From: an uncultured Acidimicrobiia bacterium
Lineage (GTDB): Bacteria > Actinomycetota > Acidimicrobiia > Spongiisociales > UBA5794
Length of the DNA: 5,446 nucleotides
Direction of reading: 5' to 3'
Assembly (NCBI GenBank): GCA_913031525.1
Contig: CAJWGC010000082.1
Span: 1-5,446, forward strand
Shown here: positions 1 to 5,446 of the stretch, in pieces
Position numbering within the stretch: the first letter of the stretch is position 1
How the letters are laid out: each line of letters starts with the position of its first letter
Translations under genes and position numbers: made by a program
The notes under the pieces: generated by a model
The model's input: the letters and a program-made list of their open reading frames with translations, nothing else
What the model was told of the DNA's origin: nothing
Database searches by the model: none

Positions 1-1
1 C

Positions 2-1297
2 GAAGCGGGTCGGCGTGCCTTGGTAGTGAGCCGATTGATTAATCCTCTAGCGGCGCAAATTTCAGCAAGCGGCGGAGAGAGGCTGTTCGAAGAAATCGAA
101 CTTCCCTTGATACCAGTTTTAGCGCGCATGGAAGAGATTGGCATCGCGGCCGATCGAGAATTCTTGGAAAACTTTAGAGCAGAGTTGCTGCAGACCCTGG
201 CCGGCTTGGAGCATACGATTCACGAAATTGCAGGCAAACCGTTCAATGTGAAGTCGACTCTTCAGTTGCGCGAAATTCTTTTCGAACGTCTGAATTTGCC
301 GGTGTTGAAGAAGACACCGAAAGGTGCTCCTTCGACCGATGCGAGCGTTCTTCAAAAGTTGCGACATCAGCATCCCCTTGTAGACAACCTTGTTACTTTC
401 CGCGAACTCGAGAAGCTCCGATCTACGTACGTAGATGCGTTGGTTCCTCTTATCGAAGGGGATGGAAGGATTCGTGGACGCTTCAACCAAATGACAACGT
501 CGACAGGGAGATTGTCTCAGGAGCAGCCGAATCTCCAGAATATTCCTGTTCGCAGCGAAGAGGGTCGCAAGATCAGAAAAGCGTTTATCTCCGAGGAGGG
601 AAATAGCCTTTTAGTCGCGGATTACAGTCAGATCGAGTTGCGAATTCTGGCTCATTTGTCGAGAGATCCTGGCCTCGTCGATGCATTTGCCAGAGACCTT
701 GATATCCACACCATGACCGCAGCACGAATCGGAGATATGGATCCTTCTGAGGTGACTCCCGATATCAGACGCCGCGCCAAGGGAATTAATTTCGGACTTC
801 TTTATGGGATGGAGGCGTTCGGGCTAGCGCAGCGACTGGCCATTTCTCGTGAGGAAGCGCAGGAACATATAGAGGATTATTTCAATCAGTTCCCCGACGT
901 CAGAGAGTTCATGTCTGGCGTTGTCTCGGATGCCCGTAAGAAGGGATATACGACCACACTGTTGGGAAGACGCCGCTACCTTCCTGAACTTTCAAGCTTA
1001 AATTTTCGGGAGCGTCAATCAGGAGAACGGATGGCTCTGAACGCTCCGATTCAGGGATCTGCGGCCGATATCATCAAGAAGGCGATGGTGGTATTGGCCG
1101 AAGAATTGCGTTCGGCAGGGTCATCTGCCGAGATGTTGCTCCAAATCCATGACGAACTTGTTTTGGAAGTACCCGACAATGAACTGAGCGATATCCGAAC
1201 GCTTACGGTTGAAGTGATGCAAGGTATTGTCGATCTTGTTGTGCCGCTCAAGGTCGATGCAGCGGAAGGGAAATCTCTCGCCGATTGCAAGGATTGA
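2..1297 (+). CDS. polA: DNA polymerase I, C-terminal polymerase domain (5' end of gene outside window)
   Basis: Family A DNA polymerase, which fills gaps in excision repair and replaces Okazaki primers. The reading frame is open to the left edge, so the gene starts upstream; the TTG at 20 is not a real start. The 431 codons present match the Klenow polymerase part. Counting residues against E. coli Pol I gives a constant offset from the template-binding region to motif C. Visible are STGRLS with the Arg668 equivalent (from nt 500), motif A DYSQIELR with catalytic Asp (620-622), O-helix motif B RRRAKGINFGLLYG with Lys758, Phe762 and Tyr766 equivalents (Lys at 779-781, Phe at 791-793), and motif C QIHDELV with catalytic Asp (1151-1153). 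Phe at the O-helix position is the form that discriminates against dideoxynucleotides. The 5'-nuclease and 3'-5' exonuclease-like domains lie outside, so proofreading status cannot be judged. The extreme C-terminus is atypical (see findings). The gene ends with TGA, 108 bases before rpsA. Confidence 0.97.
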   Translation, partial: EAGRRALVVSRLINPLAAQISASGGERLFEEIELPLIPVLARMEEIGIAADREFLENFRAELLQTLAGLEHTIHEIAGKPFNVKSTLQLREILFERLNLPVLKKTPKGAPSTDASVLQKLRHQHPLVDNLVTFRELEKLRSTYVDALVPLIEGDGRIRGRFNQMTTSTGRLSQEQPNLQNIPVRSEEGRKIRKAFISEEGNSLLVADYSQIELRILAHLSRDPGLVDAFARDLDIHTMTAARIGDMDPSEVTPDIRRRAKGINFGLLYGMEAFGLAQRLAISREEAQEHIEDYFNQFPDVREFMSGVVSDARKKGYTTTLLGRRRYLPELSSLNFRERQSGERMALNAPIQGSAADIIKKAMVVLAEELRSAGSSAEMLLQIHDELVLEVPDNELSDIRTLTVEVMQGIVDLVVPLKVDAAEGKSLADCKD

Positions 1298-1305
1298 GAG
1301 CACAC

Positions 1306-1352
1306 GTCTAGAGGACAAGCGTAGAACCTGCTACGCTCGAAGGTCCCTCGAC
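1306..1352 (+). promoter_or_regulatory. Composite stem-loop in the polA-rpsA spacer (putative rpsA leader element)
   Basis: A perfect 7-bp inner stem pairs AGCGTAG (1318-1324) with CTACGCT (1331-1337) around a six-base loop AACCTG. After a 1x5 internal loop, an outer stem pairs GAGGAC (1311-1316) with GTCCCTC (1343-1349), with one bulged C. A basal GTC/GAC pair (1306-1308 with 1350-1352) adds three more pairs, with TA bulged on the left side. That makes 16 pairs in 47 bases, 53 bases before the rpsA start. No run of T follows, so it does not read as an intrinsic terminator. Known for E. coli: S1 represses its own mRNA through a structured leader. A similar role here is inference; an RNA processing site is an alternative. 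Confidence 0.5.
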
Positions 1353-1388
1353 AAAGCCGCGCTATGTCTTCGAGGTATCCAAACCAAT

Positions 1389-1393
1389 AGGAG
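1389..1393 (+). promoter_or_regulatory. Ribosome binding site of rpsA
   Basis: AGGAG lies 12 bases before the ATG at 1406. The spacing is on the long side, but this is the only purine-rich match near that start and it supports it. An eight-codon frame (1364-1390) ends with a TAG that overlaps this site. Confidence 0.7.
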
Positions 1394-1405
1394 TAAATCT
1401 TTTCA

Positions 1406-2881
1406 ATGGCCGATCCAACCGAAATTGGGACTGTCGACGATGGCGCGTCCCCTGTTGCTTCTTCCGACAGAGAGGTAGCTAACTCCGCCGAATTCCCTGT
1501 TGCGAGTGATACTCAGGAAGATGAGTCGGTGGGAGAAACGACAGCGGAGGGCCCTCCTGAGACCAGTCCTGTTGCTCCTTCACAGGTTCCACCAGTATCC
1601 GTAGAGAGCGAGAGAGCTGCCATCGTTGCTCCAAGAGATCTTGGAGATATTGCCGATGAATTGAGCGCTGAGGACTTCTCCGCTGCCGTCTCTCGAACGC
1701 TTTTCGATTTCAAAGAAGGTGACATTGTCTCTGGTGCCGTCGTGCGCGTCGATCCTGACGAAGTGCTCGTAGACATTGGTTACAAGTCCGAGGGTGTCAT
1801 TCCCGCTGCTGAGTTGTCGATACGTAATAGCGCTTCACCGTCTGATGTGGTCTCCGTTGGTGAGGAGATCGAGGCTCTCGTTATGCAAAAAGAGGATGAA
1901 AACGGCAATCTCGTTCTGTCGAAGAAGCGCGCGCAGTACGAACGAGCCTGGGGCCGAATTGAGAACGTGATGAATGAGGGGGGATCCGTTACGGGCTCAG
2001 TTATCGAGGTAGTCAAAGGTGGGTTGATCGTCGATATCGGACTTCGGGGTTTTCTTCCAGCTTCACTGGTGGACTTGCGCCGTGTGCGCGATCTCAGTCC
2101 TTTCATCGGTGAAGACGTTGAAGCGAAAGTTATCGAGTTGGACAAGAATCGAAATAATGTGGTTCTCTCCCGTCGTGCTTTTCTCGAGGAAGCACAGGCG
2201 GAACAGCGACAGGCCTTCCTTGGAGATCTTGAACCGGGAGCCTTGCGAAAAGGTGTCGTGTCCTCAGTAGTCAATTTTGGTGCATTCGTGGATCTCGGAG
2301 GAATGGACGGTCTGGTCCACGTCTCAGAGTTGTCTTGGCAGCACGTCAGCCATCCGGGGGAAGTCGTATCAGTCGGTGATGAAGTCGCTGTGAAGGTGCT
2401 CGAAGTGGATCGAGACCGCGAACGAATTTCTCTATCTATACGGCAAACTAAAGAGGATCCTTGGGAAGAATTCATCGGAAATGCATCCGTAGGCCAAATC
2501 ATCGAAGGGGTGGTTACCAAGACTGTGCCGTTTGGAGCTTTCATTTCTGTAGGTGAGGGTGTTGAAGGTTTGGTTCATGTATCAGAGATCGCACTCCACC
2601 ATGTCGAATCTCCTGAATTGGAACTTTCGATCGGTCAACCGTCAAAGGTCAAAGTCACCGAAATTGATAGTGAAAGACGACGGGTGAGTCTTTCTATCAA
2701 GCAGGCACTTCCAGGATGGGAAGAGCGTTCAGCCTGGACTGGACAAAAAGAACCGCGCCAGCCGAAAAGCAGGAAGTTCGAGAGTGAAGATGCAGTGGAG
2801 CGGGCACCAGCGTTCAACGCTGACGCGTCTCTGGAGGCCATTCTCCAAGAGCTCAAAGAAAAAGGTATCGGTCGAAGCTAG
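1406..2881 (+). CDS. rpsA: 30S ribosomal protein S1 (four S1 domains, long acidic N-terminal tail)
   Basis: RNA-binding ribosomal protein that helps bring mRNA to the 30S subunit; 491 residues. Four S1 (OB-fold) repeats lie at about residues 102-176, 190-262, 276-348 and 361-434. Repeats 3 and 4 carry the classic GAFV/GAFI and LVHVSE motifs; repeat 2 has GGLIVDIGLRGFLPASLV, which is very close to actinobacterial RpsA. Four domains rather than six fits Actinobacteria. In repeat 4, Phe376, Phe379, His391 and Arg426 align without gaps to Phe307, Phe310, His322 and Arg357 of M. tuberculosis RpsA, residues reported (and later disputed as relevant) for pyrazinoic acid binding. The C-terminal tail after repeat 4 is short (about 57 residues) and ends in a helix-like segment, as in relatives. 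The first about 75 residues are acidic and low in complexity, absent from the mycobacterial protein. The ATG is backed by AGGAG, and there is no other in-frame Met before residue 160. Translation ends with TAG. Confidence 0.97.
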   Translation: MADPTEIGTVDDGASPVASSDREVANSAEFPVASDTQEDESVGETTAEGPPETSPVAPSQVPPVSVESERAAIVAPRDLGDIADELSAEDFSAAVSRTLFDFKEGDIVSGAVVRVDPDEVLVDIGYKSEGVIPAAELSIRNSASPSDVVSVGEEIEALVMQKEDENGNLVLSKKRAQYERAWGRIENVMNEGGSVTGSVIEVVKGGLIVDIGLRGFLPASLVDLRRVRDLSPFIGEDVEAKVIELDKNRNNVVLSRRAFLEEAQAEQRQAFLGDLEPGALRKGVVSSVVNFGAFVDLGGMDGLVHVSELSWQHVSHPGEVVSVGDEVAVKVLEVDRDRERISLSIRQTKEDPWEEFIGNASVGQIIEGVVTKTVPFGAFISVGEGVEGLVHVSEIALHHVESPELELSIGQPSKVKVTEIDSERRRVSLSIKQALPGWEERSAWTGQKEPRQPKSRKFESEDAVERAPAFNADASLEAILQELKEKGIGRS

Positions 2882-2895
2882 TCAGTTACTTGTGA

Positions 2896-2912
2896 ATTGG
2901 TTCGCAGCCAAT
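2896..2912 (+). other. Small hairpin in the rpsA-coaE spacer
   Basis: ATTGGTT (2896-2902) pairs with AGCCAAT (2906-2912) across a CGC loop: seven pairs including one T-G wobble, 14 bases past the rpsA stop. An alternative stem, GGTTC (2899-2903) with GAACC (2916-2920), would exclude it. There is no T-run, so it is not a convincing terminator. It could protect or process the rpsA 3' end, but it may be chance. Confidence 0.35.
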
Positions 2913-2925
2913 CTTGAACCTGCGT

Positions 2926-2930
2926 GAGGA
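2926..2930 (+). promoter_or_regulatory. Ribosome binding site deciding the GTG start of coaE
   Basis: GAGGA lies nine bases before GTG 2940. An in-frame TGA at 2925-2927 rules out any earlier start, and no other start codon occurs before the P-loop, so this site and GTG fix the start. Confidence 0.75.
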
Positions 2931-2939
2931 CTGCAAACT

Positions 2940-3539
2940 GTGGATTGTCCCAGCATCGAACCTAAGCAACGTGTTCTTCTTACCGGTGGTATCGGATCTG
3001 GGAAGTCTACGGTTGCGGCACGAATGCGTGAACTTGGCGCCGAGGTGATCGAAGCAGATCTTATTGGGCACGATGTACTCGAGCCCGAGGGTGCAGCTTT
3101 TCAGGCTGTTGCTGAGCGTTGGCCAGGCGTGATTGCGGATGGTTTGGTCAACCGAAGTGAATTAGCTGAGATCGTATTCGATGACGAGACCGCGCTTCAA
3201 GAATTGGAAGAGATTACACATCCAGCGATCGGACGTGAGATCGCTAAGCGCATCGCCAGTTCGAATCGGGATATCGTCGTTGTGGAGGTTCCAGTTGAAC
3301 CTACTTTTCTTGATGGAGATTGGACCCGGATAGCCGTGACCGCGCCTCTCGAGATTCGAGTGGCTCGAGCTGTTTCTCGGGGTAGTAAGGAAGAGAGCGT
3401 GAGGCGCAGAGTCTCGGTACAACTTGAGGACGATGATTGGGTGGCTAACGCGGATTATGTTGTTGTTAACGACGGAGGGCGAGGAGATTTGTTGCGCTCT
3501 GTGGACGACCTCTGGGGTGATCTTGTAGAAGGCTCCTAG
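2940..3539 (+). CDS. coaE: Dephospho-CoA kinase (divergent)
   Basis: Cytoplasmic P-loop kinase that phosphorylates the 3'-hydroxyl of dephospho-CoA with ATP, the last step of coenzyme A synthesis. The protein has 199 residues, the usual length for a single-domain CoaE. Walker A is GGIGSGKST (residues 16-24, Lys22). IEAD (37-40) stands where the family has DxD; the second Asp (Asp40) is kept and the first is Glu. Also kept are the Arg before the VFDD segment (Arg72), ITHP (His94-Pro95), an Arg in VARAVSRG (Arg143) that aligns with a catalytic Arg reported for the M. tuberculosis enzyme, Gln161, and ADYVVVNDGG (171-180). Unusual: the PLLxE motif reads PVEPT, and the Arg normally six residues after the Gln is Trp167. 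The mycobacterial C-terminal GrpB-like (UPF0157) extension is absent. Position between rpsA and uvrB strongly supports the call. The gene starts with GTG and ends with TAG. Function is likely retained but should be tested. Confidence 0.9.
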   Translation: MDCPSIEPKQRVLLTGGIGSGKSTVAARMRELGAEVIEADLIGHDVLEPEGAAFQAVAERWPGVIADGLVNRSELAEIVFDDETALQELEEITHPAIGREIAKRIASSNRDIVVVEVPVEPTFLDGDWTRIAVTAPLEIRVARAVSRGSKEESVRRRVSVQLEDDDWVANADYVVVNDGGRGDLLRSVDDLWGDLVEGS

Positions 3540-3548
3540 AAGGAGGTG
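3540..3548 (+). promoter_or_regulatory. Orphan perfect Shine-Dalgarno-like sequence after the coaE stop
   Basis: AAGGAGGTG directly follows the coaE TAG and is a near full-length match to the 16S rRNA 3' end. No ATG, GTG or TTG lies at a usable distance downstream; the only GTG (3546-3548) is inside the motif. CTCCT (3533-3537) can pair with AGGAG (3541-3545) across an AGA loop that contains part of the coaE stop codon, and CCTC (3509-3512) can pair with GAGG (3543-3546), so the motif may be masked. What it serves is unclear. Confidence 0.45.
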
Positions 3549-3555
3549 GTCGTAG

Positions 3556-3575
3556 GCCAGCGAGAGCGCTCGGGC
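3556..3575 (+). other. GC-rich hairpin in the coaE-uvrB spacer
   Basis: CGAG (3561-3564) pairs with CTCG (3569-3572) around an AGCG loop, and GCC (3556-3558) pairs with GGC (3573-3575) with AG bulged out. It is followed by AAGATTACATTCTTTC, which is T-rich but has no continuous T-run. It could be a weak or degenerate terminator separating coaE from uvrB transcription. Confidence 0.3.
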
Positions 3576-3607
3576 AAGATTACATTCTTTCTGTTCAGCG
3601 TCACTTG

Positions 3608-3613
3608 TACTGT
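3608..3613 (+). promoter_or_regulatory. Possible -10 element for leaderless uvrB transcription
   Basis: TACTGT fits the TAnnnT pattern of actinobacterial -10 elements and sits eight bases before the uvrB ATG, the spacing expected if transcription starts at or next to the start codon. The lack of a Shine-Dalgarno sequence before that ATG fits this. No convincing -35 hexamer is visible, and no LexA box of the GAAC-N4-GTTC type is present in the spacer. The motif is short and could be chance. Confidence 0.3.
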
Positions 3614-3621
3614 TGGTAGTT

Positions 3622-5446
3622 ATGCCGTCCTTCAAGGTCCATTCAGAATTCGCTCCTGCTGGAGATCAACCTGAAGCGATATCACAACTCTCCGAAGGCG
3701 TTGCCAGAGGTGATCGATTCCAGACACTGCTGGGTATAACTGGTTCAGGAAAGTCTGCGACGATCGCGTGGACTATTGAGAAAGCACAGAAACCAACTCT
3801 CGTACTGGCGCCGAACAAGGCCCTTGCCGCCCAGCTTGCGAATGAGTTTCGCCAATTCTTCCCGGAAAATCGAGTGGAGTACTTCGTGAGCTACTACGAC
3901 TACTACCAGCCAGAGGCATACATTCCACAGAGTGATACGTACATTGAGAAGGAGTCAACGGTTAATGATGAGATCGATAGATTGCGTCACTCAGCCACGG
4001 CAGCTCTTCTTACACGAGAAGACGTGATCATTGTTGCTTCAGTTTCGGCCATATACGGACTCGGCTCTCCCGAACAGTATCAGGGACAGTTATTACGGTT
4101 AATTCGCGGGATCGAATATCCCCTGGAGGACGCCGTTAAGCGTCTTGTCGATATCCAATACGAACGAAACGAGATCAACTTAACCAGAGGAAGGTTCAGA
4201 GTTCGTGGAGATACTCTTGAAGTGTTTCCCGCTTATGAAGAATTCATTTTTCGAGTGGAGTATTTCGGGGATGGGATCGAACGGATATCAGAGATGAATC
4301 CGGTAACGGGCGAAGTGCTCAACGAATTAAACGAGATGTGGGTTTACCCAGCGACGCACTATGTCGCTGAGCGAGATCGGATTCTCCGCGCAGCTGGGCA
4401 GATTGAGATCGAACTGGCACAGCGTATAGATGAGTTAGAACGTTCGGGGAAGATGCTTGAAGCCCAACGTCTGCGAATGCGAACTTCTTATGACTTGGAG
4501 ATGATGCGTGAGATCGGTTTTTGCTCTGGTATCGAGAATTACTCTCGCCATCTGGAGGATCGCAATCCCGGCGAGAGGCCGTCCACACTGCTCGATTATT
4601 TTCCAGATGACTACTTGACAGTGATTGACGAGAGCCATGTAACTATTCCGCAGATTCGCGCTCAATACGCAGGAGACCGCTCTCGTAAAGAGGTCCTGGT
4701 TGAGCATGGTTTTCGTCTACATTCGGCCATGGATAATCGGCCGTTGACTTTCGAAGAATGGTTCGATTTCACTCCGCAATCGATCCTGTTGTCTGCTACC
4801 CCTGCTGGTTGGGAGCTTGACGTGTCGACCCAGGTGGTTGAGCAAATCATCAGGCCAACCGGACTTGTCGATCCAGAGGTGATCATTAGGCCAACGAAAG
4901 GGCAAATTGATGATCTGGCGCATGAGGTAAGAGAGCGAGCCATTTCTGATCAGCGTGTTCTCGTAACAACCCTGACCAAGAAGATGGCGGAAGATCTCAA
5001 CGATTATCTTCTCGAAATCGGCCTGAAAGCGCGCTATTTGCATTCAGATATCGACACGCTGGATCGGATTCAGATCTTAAGGGATCTACGTCTTGGAGAG
5101 TACGACGTGCTCGTCGGAGTCAATCTCTTGAGGGAAGGTCTTGATTTACCGGAAGTGTCTCTCGTAGCGATCCTAGATGCAGACAAGGAAGGATTCCTTA
5201 GATCCGAAACGAGTCTTATCCAGACCATAGGAAGGGCCGCACGCAACGTAGATGGCCAGGTTGTTATGTACGCGGATGAGGTTACCAAGTCGATGCAGCG
5301 GGCGGTGAATGAGACCAATCGGCGCCGTAAGCGACAGATTGAGTTCAACGAATTGCACGATATCGACCCACAGACAATCCGTAAGAAAGTCTCTGACATT
5401 CTGGAATTGATACACGATTCTTCCAGTCTTGTTGCTAATCGCCGCA
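3622..5446 (+). CDS. uvrB: UvrABC system protein B, excision nuclease helicase subunit (3' end outside window)
   Basis: Damage-verifying subunit of nucleotide excision repair: UvrA loads it on DNA, it clamps the lesion with its beta-hairpin and recruits UvrC. The frame is open without a stop to the right edge, 608 codons of roughly 670 expected; the C-terminal UVR domain that binds UvrC lies outside. Visible: the N-terminal APAGDQPEAI signature, Walker A GITGSGKS (residues 38-45, Lys44; nt 3733-3756), the beta-hairpin YYDYYQPEAY with Tyr91, Tyr92, Tyr94 and Tyr95, the DESH box (336-339; nt 4627-4638), SAT (391-393), motif V GVNLLREGLDLPEVS (from residue 499) and motif VI QTIGRAARN (534-542) with arginine-finger candidates Arg538 and Arg541. 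FCSGIENYSRHL and YADEVTKSM are also typical. GKSATIAW resembles mycobacterial UvrB. The ATG start fits homologue N-termini; an in-frame TAG at 3553-3555 limits upstream extension. No Shine-Dalgarno sequence precedes it. Confidence 0.97.
   Translation, partial: MPSFKVHSEFAPAGDQPEAISQLSEGVARGDRFQTLLGITGSGKSATIAWTIEKAQKPTLVLAPNKALAAQLANEFRQFFPENRVEYFVSYYDYYQPEAYIPQSDTYIEKESTVNDEIDRLRHSATAALLTREDVIIVASVSAIYGLGSPEQYQGQLLRLIRGIEYPLEDAVKRLVDIQYERNEINLTRGRFRVRGDTLEVFPAYEEFIFRVEYFGDGIERISEMNPVTGEVLNELNEMWVYPATHYVAERDRILRAAGQIEIELAQRIDELERSGKMLEAQRLRMRTSYDLEMMREIGFCSGIENYSRHLEDRNPGERPSTLLDYFPDDYLTVIDESHVTIPQIRAQYAGDRSRKEVLVEHGFRLHSAMDNRPLTFEEWFDFTPQSILLSATPAGWELDVSTQVVEQIIRPTGLVDPEVIIRPTKGQIDDLAHEVRERAISDQRVLVTTLTKKMAEDLNDYLLEIGLKARYLHSDIDTLDRIQILRDLRLGEYDVLVGVNLLREGLDLPEVSLVAILDADKEGFLRSETSLIQTIGRAARNVDGQVVMYADEVTKSMQRAVNETNRRRKRQIEFNELHDIDPQTIRKKVSDILELIHDSSSLVANRR

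Noticed and set aside
119..490. 123-codon minus-strand frame within polA
   Set aside because: Antisense to conserved polymerase sequence with no family features.
1306..1352. Intrinsic terminator after polA
   Set aside because: The stem is good but is followed by ACAAAGCC rather than a T-run.
1227..1478. 83-codon + strand frame bridging polA and rpsA
   Set aside because: It overlaps both genes in another frame; low complexity and no ribosome binding site. It also spans the leader stem-loop, which better explains the spacer.
1780..2544. 254-codon open frame on the minus strand within rpsA
   Set aside because: It is fully antisense to conserved S1 repeats, and its Ser/Thr/Arg/Pro-rich composition is typical of a shadow frame; no motif is visible.
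3540..3621. SOS (LexA) box upstream of uvrB
   Set aside because: No GAAC-N4-GTTC or close variant occurs in the spacer; a lone GTTC at 3593-3596 has no partner half-site.
3162..3635. 157-codon minus-strand frame across coaE and the coaE-uvrB spacer
   Set aside because: Most of it is antisense to coaE; no recognisable domain and no ribosome binding site worth noting. Kept out as a shadow.
3540..3674. In-frame continuation of coaE beyond its TAG (44 sense codons to TGA 3672-3674), or a small gene from GTG 3546
   Set aside because: CoaE already ends at its natural length; GTG 3546 lies inside the Shine-Dalgarno motif so cannot use it, and the frame runs into uvrB. No protein features seen.
1..5446. 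CRISPR array, insertion sequence, tRNA/rRNA or attachment site
   Set aside because: No spaced direct repeats, terminal inverted repeats, transposase-like protein or cloverleaf pattern was seen; nearly all of the window is conserved coding sequence.

Overview
The window looks like an ordinary chromosomal housekeeping segment of an actinobacterium. It carries four genes, all on the + strand, in the order polA (3' part) - rpsA - coaE - uvrB (5' part), with gaps of 108, 58 and 82 bases. The order rpsA-coaE-uvrB downstream of polA is familiar from Actinobacteria. The proteins agree: RpsA has four S1 domains and aligns without gaps over long stretches with the mycobacterial protein as I remember it, and UvrB has the actinobacterial-looking GKSAT Walker A context. 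Base composition, judged by eye, is near 50% G+C, low for cultured Actinobacteria. An uncultured or aquatic lineage, perhaps Acidimicrobiia-like, is therefore possible, but that is inference.

Layout. 1-1297: C-terminal polymerase domain of DNA polymerase I, cut by the left edge. 1298-1405: rpsA leader with a notable composite stem-loop and a ribosome binding site. 1406-2881: ribosomal protein S1 with an unusually long acidic N-terminal tail. 2882-2939: short spacer with a small hairpin and the coaE ribosome binding site. 2940-3539: dephospho-CoA kinase, GTG start, divergent in its acceptor-side motifs. 3540-3621: spacer that opens with a perfect Shine-Dalgarno-like sequence lacking any start codon, then a GC-rich hairpin and a possible leaderless promoter. 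3622-5446: UvrB, about 608 codons before the right edge removes the C-terminal UVR domain.

The genes do not form one pathway. PolA and UvrB both act in nucleotide excision repair: UvrB hands the lesion to UvrC, and PolA fills the gap. RpsA serves translation initiation and CoaE completes coenzyme A synthesis. The close spacing suggests at least partial co-transcription, with structured intergenic RNA adjusting expression of individual genes.

I found no mobile element, CRISPR array, tRNA, rRNA or clearly new system. The items most worth a second look are the rpsA leader structure, the RpsA N-terminal extension, the divergent CoaE, and the orphan Shine-Dalgarno sequence upstream of a uvrB start that has none.
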